64,000 nt of DNA from positions 26,743 through 90,742 of the forward strand of contig CAMNLA010000059.1 in the NCBI GenBank assembly GCA_946542925.1. Direction: 5' to 3'. A program made the position numbers and the translations under genes. This document shows, one piece after another, positions 52,205 to 61,496 of the stretch. Under the pieces are notes generated by a model, which made no database searches, had not been told where the DNA came from, and was given only the letters and a program-made list of their open reading frames with translations. Within the stretch, counting starts at the first letter, position 1. Every line of letters starts with the position of its first letter. The stretch comes from UBA4363 sp002393965. Its GTDB lineage: Bacteria > Bacteroidota > Bacteroidia > Bacteroidales > Paludibacteraceae.

Positions 52205-54580
52205 TTATCCTTTTGAGGTCAAATGCTTCACGAGAGTCAGTCGGTTCTCGCCATTCTTACGTTCGTAGGTCAGTTCGTCCATCAGCTGACGTACCAGGAA
52301 GATGCCCAGTCCTCCTATTCCACGTTCCTCGAGCGGCTTGGTGGTGTCTATGTCTTCCGCCTGCGTCGGATCGAAAGGTTTCCCGTGATCGACGATACAG
52401 AAGGTCAAGTCATTGCCGTCATACAATGCCGTCAGGTTGATTTTGCCCACAACTCCTTCGGGATAGGCATAGTTCATCACGTTGACTACCGCCTCCTCCA
52501 TGGCGAGGTTCAACTGCGTCGTTCCCTCCTCGCTCACGCCAGCCTCACGTGCTATGTCATCCACAAACGTCCCCAACAGTGGCACCTGGCGGATATTATT
52601 ACTCAGCGTCAGCGCATGTCGGACTACCTCATGAGAGGGTTTCTGCCCCTCCCCGAGATACTGGATAGAGAGCATGGTCAGGTCATCACTCTGTTCCGCT
52701 CCGTCGGCATGGCGGTGGACGCTATCCAGCAGGGACTTCAACTGTTCATCCGGCAACGTCTCCTTCACCCGTTCCAGTTCCTGCTTGAGGCGTTCCTCGC
52801 CAAAGAGTTCGTGCGCCTTGTTCTCCGCCTCCGTCAGTCCGTCCGTATAGAGGAAGATACTCTCCCCTTTCTTCAGATAGGTATGCTGCGAACGGTACGT
52901 CATGTTCGGTTCGATGGCTACGGGCAGGTTCGGTTCCACCTCCAGAGGGCGTACTCCTTCGGCTCCGAGAATGTAGGGTGCGTTATGTCCGGCATTGCAG
53001 TATTCCACTTCACCCGTTTTCAGATTGAGCACACCGACAAACATCGTGACGAACATATTCTCCGAATTCATATCCGCCATCGACTCATTCAGTGCCTGTA
53101 CGATTCCGACCGCATGATCCTCCTTAGCGGCGACCATGCGCAGGAGGCTGCGCGTCACCGCCATCACCAGGCTCGCCGGAATACCCTTTCCGCTCACGTC
53201 ACCGATACAGAAAAACAGTTTCTCGTCACGAATGAAGAAGTCGTACAAGTCCCCTCCGACATCCTTGGCCGAAATCAGGGTGCCGTAAATATGCATATCC
53301 GTACGTTCCGGATAAGGAGGGAATATCTTGGGAAGCATCGCCATCTGTATGCCGTGTGCGATACGCAACTCACTCTCGATCTTGCCCTTCTCCTCCATGG
53401 TGTGTGTCAGTTCCCCTACGTACTGTTTCAGGTGTTCCTGCATGTAGTTCATCGACCGGCGCAGGTGCCACAGTTCGTTCCTGTCCTTCACCTCCGGCAG
53501 TGAGACATCGAAATTTCCCAGAGCTATCTTCTTCGCCGCAGCCGAGAATCGCCACAGCGGACGCAGCAGGCTACGCATCAACAGTCCGATCACAATGAGC
53601 ATGATGAGCAGACCGATCGCCGTATTAAACCACATTTCCCCTTTGATGGTCTTCATGTCGGCTTTGATTTCATCCGCATCACATTCCAGCGCAACCGTCC
53701 ATTCCGACTGATGAATAGGCGAATAATAGAGATATTTCTCCCGGTCCTTGTAATAGAAAGAGTCGAACCCGCGCTCCTTATGCTTCATCTTGACCATGAC
53801 ACTCTCATTGGGAACATACATGCCTTTCGATTTCTCCACCAGGCTCATGGCAGATTCCCTGAGGATATAGTCACGGTTCGGGTGTACGATAAACACCAGG
53901 TTACGGTCCATCACGGTCAGTTGAGAGGACGGGTACGGGCGAATCTTCTCTATCTTCTCCGTCAGTCCTTTCAGTCCCATATCCACGGCGAGAACGCCGA
54001 GCAACTTACCCTGAGCATTGTAAAGCGGCACGCAATAACTACAGATGACGGATCCGTGTACCTCGTGGAAAGGATTACTCCAGCGAGGCTTTGCCTGACG
54101 TTTTGTCTCGGCATACCATTCCCGATCATAGTAGTTGTACTTCTCGCTGAGCATCGTATAACGCAACGAATCGCCGGACCGCATCAGATAAGGCGAGTAG
54201 CCGCCCTTCACATCCGGATAGCACTCCGGTTCGAAGGCAAAGGCTATGCCCTGAACATTGGGATTACACTCCAGATAGCGGCGGCACATATACACTATGA
54301 TTTCCTTCGACGGCAGGTAGTCCTTTGGAAACTGGAAAGCGACGTTCTGCGCCGACGCCTCGATCAGATCCAGTTCCTTTTCTATATACAGGATTGACTT
54401 ATCGAGCTCCAGATTAGCCTTCTGGTGTCCCTCTTTCAACATCTTCTGGGTTGCGAACCACGCCCCCACGCCGAACACCATCGCAAAGATAGCGGCGGCA
54501 ATCAAGAGTGTCCAGAAACAGATTTTCCTGGTCAGGGAACGCCGAATGTCTATTCGATTGATGTATTTCCTCCAGTCCAT
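52205..54580 (-). CDS. Membrane receptor with HAMP, SpoIIE/PP2C phosphatase and HATPase (RsbW-like) domains
   Basis: 791 residues in one chain. First comes membrane segment 1 (about 18-40) and a periplasmic Cache-type sensor (about 45-310). Membrane segment 2 (315-337) and a HAMP linker (340-400) follow. A SpoIIE/PP2C phosphatase domain is at about 420-620 (GDLYDFF near 443, GDVSGKGIPASLVMA). A C-terminal GHKL kinase domain covers about 650-785 (N-box LNLAMEEAVVNVMNYA near 693, G-box GIGGLGIFLVRQL). The phosphatase and kinase halves of a partner-switching module are therefore fused. The C-terminal STAS protein of the operon is the natural substrate. Confidence 0.9.
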   Translation of the reverse strand: MDWRKYINRIDIRRSLTRKICFWTLLIAAAIFAMVFGVGAWFATQKMLKEGHQKANLELDKSILYIEKELDLIEASAQNVAFQFPKDYLPSKEIIVYMCRRYLECNPNVQGIAFAFEPECYPDVKGGYSPYLMRSGDSLRYTMLSEKYNYYDREWYAETKRQAKPRWSNPFHEVHGSVICSYCVPLYNAQGKLLGVLAVDMGLKGLTEKIEKIRPYPSSQLTVMDRNLVFIVHPNRDYILRESAMSLVEKSKGMYVPNESVMVKMKHKERGFDSFYYKDREKYLYYSPIHQSEWTVALECDADEIKADMKTIKGEMWFNTAIGLLIMLIVIGLLMRSLLRPLWRFSAAAKKIALGNFDVSLPEVKDRNELWHLRRSMNYMQEHLKQYVGELTHTMEEKGKIESELRIAHGIQMAMLPKIFPPYPERTDMHIYGTLISAKDVGGDLYDFFIRDEKLFFCIGDVSGKGIPASLVMAVTRSLLRMVAAKEDHAVGIVQALNESMADMNSENMFVTMFVGVLNLKTGEVEYCNAGHNAPYILGAEGVRPLEVEPNLPVAIEPNMTYRSQHTYLKKGESIFLYTDGLTEAENKAHELFGEERLKQELERVKETLPDEQLKSLLDSVHRHADGAEQSDDLTMLSIQYLGEGQKPSHEVVRHALTLSNNIRQVPLLGTFVDDIAREAGVSEEGTTQLNLAMEEAVVNVMNYAYPEGVVGKINLTALYDGNDLTFCIVDHGKPFDPTQAEDIDTTKPLEERGIGGLGIFLVRQLMDELTYERKNGENRLTLVKHLTSKG

Positions 54581-54597
54581 CTCTCTCTCCTTTCCAT

Positions 54598-55179
54598 TTA
54601 TTCCTTACCGAACACGCGTTCGATCAGCGAGACGAACTCCTGATAAGCCTCAGTCCCCGACAGATCCTTCAGAGAATTGGCCAGTCCGCGGTAATGCCAT
54701 GCGTGCTCCGACTTGTCATGCGTACGGAACAGTGTCCACAGGGATTCTCCCTGGCGTTCCCAGTCTCTGGCTATTGCTCGCATATTGCTCAGCTTATCAC
54801 CCAGAGCCACCATCTTGCCGTCCCTTGATGCCGCAGCGATGCGATCTATCGCTGCCTGCTTGCGTGCGTGCCAGCTGCTTGCCTCATCCGCTTCCGGGAC
54901 CGGCTCGTCGCTTTCGACCTTCACCAAGTCCGCCACGCGGTTGCCGAACTCGCGCCTCAGGTCGTCCTCCGTCACGGAGGTATCTTCCACGGTGTCATGC
55001 AGGACAGCCGCAGCCAGCAGTTCCTGGTCCGAGGTCATCGTAGCCGTAATAGCCATTGCCTCCAGCGGATGGATGATATACGGAAATCCCTTTGCCCGAC
55101 GTTCCGTATTGGCATGCGCCTTTACGGCATACAGAATAGCCTTGTCTAAGAAGGTTGAGTCTAAATAACGGTTTCCCAT
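54598..55179 (-). CDS. Stand-alone HD (p)ppGpp hydrolase, SpoT N-terminal type
   Basis: 193 residues from the ATG at 55179; an upstream Met (55227) lies inside the promoter region and is not used. The HD-motif residues are HPLEAM near 37, LHDTVEDTSV near 60 and GDKLSNMR near 120, as in the hydrolase half of SpoT/Mesh1. No synthetase half is present; the synthetase is a separate gene three positions downstream. First gene of the operon. Confidence 0.88.
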   Translation of the reverse strand: MGNRYLDSTFLDKAILYAVKAHANTERRAKGFPYIIHPLEAMAITATMTSDQELLAAAVLHDTVEDTSVTEDDLRREFGNRVADLVKVESDEPVPEADEASSWHARKQAAIDRIAAASRDGKMVALGDKLSNMRAIARDWERQGESLWTLFRTHDKSEHAWHYRGLANSLKDLSGTEAYQEFVSLIERVFGKE

Positions 55180-55231
55180 TTGCCTGTTCTCCTTAATAAA
55201 TGCGTCCGGATAAGCGTACGGATACATATCC

Positions 55232-55239
55232 CAAATGTA
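55232..55239 (-). promoter_or_regulatory. -7 promoter box for the five-gene SpoT/SpoIIE operon
   Basis: The minus strand reads TACATTTG, an exact TAnnTTTG match. The predicted start site near 55225 lies downstream of the Met at 55227, which supports the ATG at 55179 as the start. Confidence 0.5.
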
Positions 55240-55502
55240 CGCTTTTTTTTTGTTTTTCCATCTTTTTTTTGAGGAGACGTTCCTTTCCGATTGTCACCTT
55301 ACACCGACGCTTCCAACCTCTCTGTCGACAAAAAAGAAATCCGCACACTGGGAGAAGAGTGTGCGGATTGGGCGTTGTGCGGAGGATGTACAGCGACTTG
55401 TGTAACGGAAGGAGTGAATAGTAAACATTCCTAGGAATATTTTATGCCTACATTACATGCTTTTTTCAGTTGAGGTCTGTCACATGATTGGATTATGATG
55501 TA

Positions 55503-55584
55503 TTGAGAATTTCGGCATATATAAAGATGCAGCCCTTTGAGAATTTTGGCAATTTCCAACAGGAATTCTTTGAGAATTTCGGCA
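55503..55584. repeat. Three direct repeats TTGAGAATTT(C/T)GGCA
   Basis: Fifteen-base copies start at 55503, 55537 and 55570, spaced 34 and 33 bases. They lie in the 683-base gap 55180-55862, about 280 bp before the WYL gene. On the other strand they encode a repeated PKFSK in a 30-codon frame (55493-55585) that could be a degraded gene. A 29-codon frame from a GTG at 55675 ends at 55764 and is too short to support. Nothing else is found in the gap. Confidence 0.7.
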
Positions 55585-55862
55585 TTATACATTCTTTTCC
55601 TTTGGTAATAGGGATTTTATAGCTATCTTCTGCACCGAATAAAATAAAAAAGATGGCAGAAAAAATCTTTAGGCGTGGCTGACTATAAGACAAAAGAGTT
55701 AATTGAAAATCTGAAGTCATCACTTCCTTCTATAGATAATTTGGAGAAGACACTCAACGAATAAAAATAGAAGAAAAAAGTGGTTAATAATTCATTATTC
55801 TCTAAACCTCTGCTACAGTTTGGCGTACCCTTGTCTTTTTTTTGCAGAAAAATCATAGAAAT

Positions 55863-56795
55863 ATGGACAACGAAAGAGGACAAAGTTTGATAACTAAATA
55901 CGTCTGGGTGATAGAGACCATCTATCGCAAACGTAAGATCTCGTTCAAAGAACTGAACGAGCTATGGCTTCGCGATGACATTAGCAGAGGTGAGGATATC
56001 CCCAAACGTACCTTCGACAACTGGAGATATGTCATCCATGACATGTTCGGTATCGACATCGCCAATGAAGGGCGTGCCGAGTACCGATATTATATTGAGA
56101 ATGAAGAGGATATTAGCAAGAACGGACTCCGTTCCTGGCTCTACAATACTTTCTGTGTGAGCAATGCCTTGGCAAACAGCCAGAGCATCAAAGACCGTAT
56201 TATTCTGGAATACGTTCCGTCTGGTCAGAACTATCTTCAGCCCATCATCGAAGCCATGAAGGAAAACCGGGTGCTAAACATGACTTATCACAGTTATTGG
56301 AAGGATGAGGAGAACAACTACGATGTTCAGCCGTATTGTGTAAAACTTTTCCGGCAGCGTTGGTACATGGTGGCTCGTAGCACTTATTCCTATTATTATG
56401 AGAAAGGGCCACGCATCTATTCCCTCGATCGGATCAAATATCTTCATGCAACAGATGAGACTTTTGAAATGCCGAAGGACTGGACGGCAGAGGATTTCTT
56501 TGACGGCTGCTTTGGAATCATTGTCGAACAGTCTGTGAAGATACAACCAGTTAAACTGAAAGTATCAGCAGGAAAGGCCAACTACATCCGTGACCTGAAG
56601 ATGCACGAGTCGCAGGAAGAGATAGAGCGCAACGAAGAGTACAGCATCTTTACCTTTAATCTCCGTCCAGAGTTCGATTTCCAGCAGGAACTTCTTTGGA
56701 ATGGTGAAGACATGGAGGTACTTGAACCCTACTGGCTCCGCAAAGAGATGGCAGGTAAGATAAAGAGAATGTGGAACAAATATAAGGAGGATTAA
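55863..56795 (+). CDS. WYL-domain transcriptional regulator
   Basis: 310 residues from the ATG at 55863; a Met seven codons upstream is less likely. The N-terminus is a helix-turn-helix part (about 10-80; ITKYVWVIETIYRKRKISF). The WYL ligand domain (about 130-230) has the motif as RQRWYMVARS with Trp167, Tyr168, Met169. WYL regulators control many anti-phage defence loci and sense nucleic-acid-derived ligands. It is the first gene of the accessory operon; two bases separate it from the next. Confidence 0.9.
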   Translation: MDNERGQSLITKYVWVIETIYRKRKISFKELNELWLRDDISRGEDIPKRTFDNWRYVIHDMFGIDIANEGRAEYRYYIENEEDISKNGLRSWLYNTFCVSNALANSQSIKDRIILEYVPSGQNYLQPIIEAMKENRVLNMTYHSYWKDEENNYDVQPYCVKLFRQRWYMVARSTYSYYYEKGPRIYSLDRIKYLHATDETFEMPKDWTAEDFFDGCFGIIVEQSVKIQPVKLKVSAGKANYIRDLKMHESQEEIERNEEYSIFTFNLRPEFDFQQELLWNGEDMEVLEPYWLRKEMAGKIKRMWNKYKED

Positions 56796-56797
56796 CT

Positions 56798-57844
56798 ATG
56801 GATAATGTCAATTTTAGTTTCAGAGGAATTCAGGACCTTTGCCGGGTCTATTATCGTGACATCATTGAGCGTAAGGACCTCAAGCACTTTTTGTTAAGCC
56901 GACGTGTACGGTTCATCAACCCTATGGGTAGGTTTGACTATGCATATTTTGGCGACTACTATTTTAATGGTGATGTAATGATGCTCATAACCAAGAACCT
57001 TAATTATACGCCATACCATAAACCCGACCAAATGTCGCATACGCTGTGGTCAACAGTTCCTGTCATCTTCGCAGGAGTTGAAACCCGCTTGAAAGACGAT
57101 ATAGGACAAGAAATCTTTACTGGAGATGTTGTCACGTATCAAGGCTATACGTCTGTCGTGAGATATTTTGATTTTGGTAATACTGACATTCCTGGAATGA
57201 TTGGGGATAATTGCGATATTCAGTTTAATCAAAGTGGTGTCGTTCATAAGGTAGGTACCGCATTTGTGGATGTGAATCCGATTATGTTTAAGGAGTTTGA
57301 TCCTTTCTTTGTAAGATGGGCTGCAGATGGATTTTGTCAGGGTGGACCATCGTTTGAAAAAATAGGAGAACGAGCATCCTTAGCGATGGATGCACCAACT
57401 TTCATTGGGGGGCGGCCCCAGAGGAAAAAAACTGCACCCTGGGCATATAAAGAAATAGATGAAATGTTTACTGACGACATGACATTAACATACCTCCGTG
57501 ACCGCGAATCGTATGATTTAGATGGGGAACCCACTTACATCGTTTTTGCAGACAATTCACCAAGCTGCCAATATGAAAAGTGTTATGCGATAAGTATGCC
57601 TGATAAAGCAGGTTTTATAGATGGTCTGAAGAATGCCATAAGTGAATTCTTGCTCTATGCACACAGCTGTCCTGAAGAAGTATTCGTGCTTGCCGATTTC
57701 AAAGGTGTGTTCCATATTACTGGCAACTTGAAAATAAAAGTGGCGAAGTGTTTTTGGGAGTGGTATGAATTTCACATCCGTAATGTTGTTTTGCCCTTTT
57801 GGATTTTTAGCAACATTTTAGGATTGGAAGAGACTAATATATAA
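56798..57844 (+). CDS. YopX-like domain protein, otherwise unrecognised
   Basis: 348 residues. A YopX-type pattern is visible at about 90-160: FAGVETRLKDDIGQEIFTGD and a following VVHKVGTAFV strand. YopX domains occur in phage and plasmid proteins of unknown role. The C-terminal half (about 200-345) has no family that I recognise; it is helix-rich and contains two Cys (CQYEKC). Two bases after the WYL gene and three before the next, so translationally tight. Confidence 0.55.
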   Translation: MDNVNFSFRGIQDLCRVYYRDIIERKDLKHFLLSRRVRFINPMGRFDYAYFGDYYFNGDVMMLITKNLNYTPYHKPDQMSHTLWSTVPVIFAGVETRLKDDIGQEIFTGDVVTYQGYTSVVRYFDFGNTDIPGMIGDNCDIQFNQSGVVHKVGTAFVDVNPIMFKEFDPFFVRWAADGFCQGGPSFEKIGERASLAMDAPTFIGGRPQRKKTAPWAYKEIDEMFTDDMTLTYLRDRESYDLDGEPTYIVFADNSPSCQYEKCYAISMPDKAGFIDGLKNAISEFLLYAHSCPEEVFVLADFKGVFHITGNLKIKVAKCFWEWYEFHIRNVVLPFWIFSNILGLEETNI

Positions 57845-57847
57845 AAA

Positions 57848-58447
57848 ATGAAGAACTATCTGTACTGTTATAAGATGACTTGGGACACAGAAAGTGCCCC
57901 CAATCCACATCATGGAGTTTTAACTCTGGCTATCTGTAAGCCAACCATTAGACGTTGTTCTCAAGTTGGGGATTGGATTTCCGGATGGACAGCTAAGGTG
58001 GTTCATGGAAAAAATGACAGAATATACTCTTTTGACCATCCCCAACTTATCTATTTGGCAAGAATCCAAAAGAAACTCACGTTTGCAGAATACTGGCTAC
58101 AATATCCAGAGAAATACCCACATGAAATAAAAGGAATGAAGTCATTATATGATTCAGGAGATAATATATACAAGCCATTACTTGCAAATCCGAATGATTA
58201 TAATGACTATGAGCAAGTTAGCAACAGCAACCACACTAAAGAAGATATAATACATGACCTAAGTGGTAAATACGTTTTGATATGTGAGGAATTCTATTAT
58301 TATGGTGTTGATAATGCCATTGACATAGAAAAGGATGTATTTAATGTAACAGTTCCTCGATGCAAGAAACTTGTACTTGATGATTATGACAGGTTCATTC
58401 GCTTTATCAAAAATGACAGAAGAGTAATAATAAAAGGTAAGATATGA
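57848..58447 (+). CDS. Nmad2-like protein (predicted nucleotide-modification-associated domain 2)
   Basis: 199 residues. The N-terminal region KMTWDTESAPNPHHGVLTLA with a CKP motif and GDWISGW matches the Nmad2 pattern. Nmad domains were predicted from genome context to act with nucleotide or DNA-base modification enzymes; no activity is proven for this one. It ends with ATGA overlap into the next gene (58444-58447). Confidence 0.72.
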   Translation: MKNYLYCYKMTWDTESAPNPHHGVLTLAICKPTIRRCSQVGDWISGWTAKVVHGKNDRIYSFDHPQLIYLARIQKKLTFAEYWLQYPEKYPHEIKGMKSLYDSGDNIYKPLLANPNDYNDYEQVSNSNHTKEDIIHDLSGKYVLICEEFYYYGVDNAIDIEKDVFNVTVPRCKKLVLDDYDRFIRFIKNDRRVIIKGKI

Positions 58448-59241
58448 AAGTAATATTAAGTAGAAAGGGATTTGATTCCTCAGCAGGGAAGCAAGCAAGT
58501 CCTATAATGCCTGACGGCACGTTACTGTCTCTGCCTATTCCCAACGAGGAAGACTCCAACATGTTCTCGTTGCTTCAGTGGAATGGCAAGAGCTATTATG
58601 ATATTATTTCATCATTGAATCCCAGGACAGAATGCAACATATGTAGCAAATGCCATTTAGACCCAGATTTAAGGATAGACTCCAAAAAGAGACAACCAAA
58701 CTGGCAACCGGCTTTTGGTCAAATGAATGCGGCACTTTCTCATTTACGCAATCAGAAAGTATCTGTAGGAGATATATTCCTTTTTTTTGGTTGGTTTAGA
58801 GAAACTGTTATCATTGATGGGCATCTTCAATACAAGAAAGATGGATTGGATGCACATATCATTTATGGGTACATGCAAATAGGCGAAATTATAAGTCGAA
58901 AAGAGAATGTTCCAGACTTCCTTAAAGATCATCCTCACTTTATGTATAATGACGCATGGGCATCTCATCAAAACGCGATTTTTCTTCCGACAAATATGCT
59001 GTCAATTCAACCGTCGCTAAGTGGTTGCGATGTTCTTGATTTTCGGCGTGACCGTGTACTAACAAAAGATGGAATGTCTCGTAGATATTGGGATCTACCA
59101 GATTATTTTAAGGACGTTTCTATCTCATATAATACAAAATCATGGTTGAATGACTGTTTTAAGTCGGCAGGAAGAGGTCAAGAATTCGTAATGGACGCAA
59201 CACCTCAAATAATAGAATGGGTAAAACGAATCATACAGTAA
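58444..59241 (+). CDS. Nmad3-like protein (predicted nucleotide-modification-associated domain 3)
   Basis: 265 residues. The opening MKVILSRKGFDSSAGKQ followed by SPIMPDGTLLSLPIP is diagnostic of Nmad3. A CxxC-like pair lies in CNICSKCHLD near residue 60. The role is predicted to relate to nucleotide modification. It overlaps the Nmad2 gene by four bases and ends 15 bases before the exonuclease. Confidence 0.8.
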   Translation: MKVILSRKGFDSSAGKQASPIMPDGTLLSLPIPNEEDSNMFSLLQWNGKSYYDIISSLNPRTECNICSKCHLDPDLRIDSKKRQPNWQPAFGQMNAALSHLRNQKVSVGDIFLFFGWFRETVIIDGHLQYKKDGLDAHIIYGYMQIGEIISRKENVPDFLKDHPHFMYNDAWASHQNAIFLPTNMLSIQPSLSGCDVLDFRRDRVLTKDGMSRRYWDLPDYFKDVSISYNTKSWLNDCFKSAGRGQEFVMDATPQIIEWVKRIIQ

Positions 59242-59256
59242 GTAATAAAGAGCAAT

Positions 59257-59748
59257 ATGAAGGACTTTGCAGCTATAGATTTTGAAACAGCCAATAATGA
59301 GCGCAGCAGCGTATGCTCTGTAGGTATCGTCATTGTACGAAATGGTGAGATTGTAGATACGTTCTACTCTCTCATCCAACCAGAGCCGAACTATTATAAC
59401 TATTGGTGTTCTCAGGTTCATGGTCTCTGTCATGAAGATACTGAGGATGCACCAGTATTCCCGAAAGTATGGGCGCAAATAGAACCTCTGATAGAGGGTT
59501 TACCGCTTGTCGCTCATAATAAGCCTTTTGACGAAGGGTGTCTGAAGGCTGTGTTTCGAGTATATCAGATGGATTATCCTGACTATGAGTTTTACGATAC
59601 CCTTTGTGTTTCACGACGAGTGCTCCCTGATTTAGAAAATCACCAACTTCAAACAGTGGCCGCAGCCTGTGGATATGAGTTGGAAGATCATCATCACGCA
59701 TTGGCAGATGCAGAGGCTTGTGCGTGGATAGCGAGAGAAATTCTATAA
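59257..59748 (+). CDS. DEDDh 3'-5' exonuclease (DnaQ-like)
   Basis: 163 residues. Exo I: Asp8-x-Glu10 (AIDFETAN); exo II around HNKPFDEGCL; exo III HHALADAEACA with the His and last Asp. It is short, without extra domains, unlike Pol III epsilon. In this setting it may degrade nucleic acid or remove modified nucleotides. Confidence 0.9.
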   Translation: MKDFAAIDFETANNERSSVCSVGIVIVRNGEIVDTFYSLIQPEPNYYNYWCSQVHGLCHEDTEDAPVFPKVWAQIEPLIEGLPLVAHNKPFDEGCLKAVFRVYQMDYPDYEFYDTLCVSRRVLPDLENHQLQTVAAACGYELEDHHHALADAEACAWIAREIL

Positions 59749-59768
59749 TAAAGAAAAGATACATCATT

Positions 59769-61496
59769 ATGGCAGAAAATAAAATTGAATTAAAATCAGT
59801 TAGCGAACTTCTTGAAATGAAGTTCTTTATACCGTCGTATCAAAGGGGATACCGTTGGACGGACTTGCAAATTGAAAACTTGCTAAATGATATTTTGGAG
59901 TTCAGCAAGGGTGTTGATGGTGATTTCTATTGTCTTCAACCATTAGTCGTAAAAGAGCGGGAAAAGGATTTGCTAGCAGAAATAAAGCAGGTTAATTCAA
60001 TCGATGAAGTAAAAAAAATACTTAAAGGGGAATGGATTGTCATTGATGGACAGCAGCGTTTAACTACCATTTATTTGATTTTAAAAGCATTGAAGAATAA
60101 AGGGTGTCCGTCCATAGAATATGAGCGAGAGTCATACATTGAAAAGTGCGATTCGAGCGATGAGATTAAGAATGATAATATCGAATTATACCATTTGACG
60201 AGTGCAAAATATTTCATTGATAGGTGGATTCATATAGAGAAACGAACTAATGAAGAAAAAAATTGGATTAATCCTAAGAATATTGAAATAGACACTAAGA
60301 AGTTTTGCGATAAGATTTTGGAGCAAACAAAATTTATCTTCTATAATGTAGGAGAAGTTTCCGAAGGGCAAGAACACGATATTTTCAACAATCTCAATTC
60401 TGGAAAAATCGCTCTTACGAATGCAGAACTTATCAAAGCTCTGTTTTTGAATAAAGTGGGCAAGGAAGATATTGTACACCGCGAAGTAGAGCAACGTTTG
60501 CTTGCCGATGAGTTTGACCAAATAGAACGTACGTTGCGGCAGGATGATTTCTGGTATTTTCTTGCAGGTAATAAAGAGAAACCCTCATCTTGCATCAATC
60601 TGCTGTTTGATTTAATGCTTGAGTCGAGTGAGCACAATCACAAATATCGTACTGAAGAACCTCTTAGAACATTCTTCTATTTCAATGATTTGATTAATGG
60701 AAATAAAAGCGAAGATTCTTACAAGGAATCAAAGATAATATGGGAAAAGGTTAGAAAAGTATTCTATATTATGGAAGGATGGTTCAATGATTCTGTAATG
60801 TACAATCTCATCGGCTATCATAGAGCCGCAAATGGAGGAAAAACATTATGCGAAATCTACAAGAAGTTCTGCGAAGAAAAGTCAAAAAAAGAATTCAAGA
60901 AATGGCTTGTCGATGAATGTAAGAATCACATTGATCATCCTGATGGTTTTATGCAATTAAGGTATGATGATAATAAAGCCAAGGTTTTCAATTTACTACT
61001 GCTGTTCAATATCGCAACTCTAAATGAAAGGCCACAAGAGGCTGTCAAGTTTTCATTCGCTAACCTTCATGCATATAATTGGAATGTTGAGCATATCTCG
61101 CCACAGAATCCAAAGGAAGACTTGAAAAAAGCTATTGAGCCCTTCAGTAAAGACGAAAATCTAAAAAAACTTTTTGATGAAAATAAAAATATCATTGAAG
61201 AAGCAAAGGCTAAGTTTATTGCTGTTGGTGATGAATTGATGGGTGTCCAAAATTTAACACTTCTAACGGAACACGACAACAAAGGAATTGGTAATAAATT
61301 CTTTTTTGAAAAAAGACAGAAACTTCAAGAGTATTATCAGCAAGGCAGCTTCATACCTGCTTGCAGTATGAATGTCTTTATGAAGTTCTATTCTGACAAT
61401 CCTGAACAAATGGCATTTTGGGATGAAAAGGACAGAGAGTCATACAAAAAGAAACTTGAACAAACTATTAAAAACTTCTTTAGCAATGAGCAATAA
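59769..61496 (+). CDS. GmrSD-type DUF262-DUF1524 protein
   Basis: 575 residues from the ATG at 59769; a Met 17 codons upstream overlaps the exonuclease. The N-terminal DUF262 part has IPSYQRGYRW and the ParB/Srx-like DGQQR at residues 93-97. The C-terminal DUF1524 HNH-like nuclease has EHISPQ with His442 and the NLTLLTEHDNKGIGNKFF segment. GmrSD and SspE use these domains to restrict modified DNA (glucosyl-hmC or phosphorothioate settings). Its 3' end overlaps the next gene by 11 bases. Confidence 0.9.
   Translation: MAENKIELKSVSELLEMKFFIPSYQRGYRWTDLQIENLLNDILEFSKGVDGDFYCLQPLVVKEREKDLLAEIKQVNSIDEVKKILKGEWIVIDGQQRLTTIYLILKALKNKGCPSIEYERESYIEKCDSSDEIKNDNIELYHLTSAKYFIDRWIHIEKRTNEEKNWINPKNIEIDTKKFCDKILEQTKFIFYNVGEVSEGQEHDIFNNLNSGKIALTNAELIKALFLNKVGKEDIVHREVEQRLLADEFDQIERTLRQDDFWYFLAGNKEKPSSCINLLFDLMLESSEHNHKYRTEEPLRTFFYFNDLINGNKSEDSYKESKIIWEKVRKVFYIMEGWFNDSVMYNLIGYHRAANGGKTLCEIYKKFCEEKSKKEFKKWLVDECKNHIDHPDGFMQLRYDDNKAKVFNLLLLFNIATLNERPQEAVKFSFANLHAYNWNVEHISPQNPKEDLKKAIEPFSKDENLKKLFDENKNIIEEAKAKFIAVGDELMGVQNLTLLTEHDNKGIGNKFFFEKRQKLQEYYQQGSFIPACSMNVFMKFYSDNPEQMAFWDEKDRESYKKKLEQTIKNFFSNEQ

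Noticed and set aside
55493..55723. 76-codon minus-strand frame with repeated PKFSK
   Set aside because: The repeats are those of the direct repeat set, and the frame lacks a promoter; probably a relic or chance.
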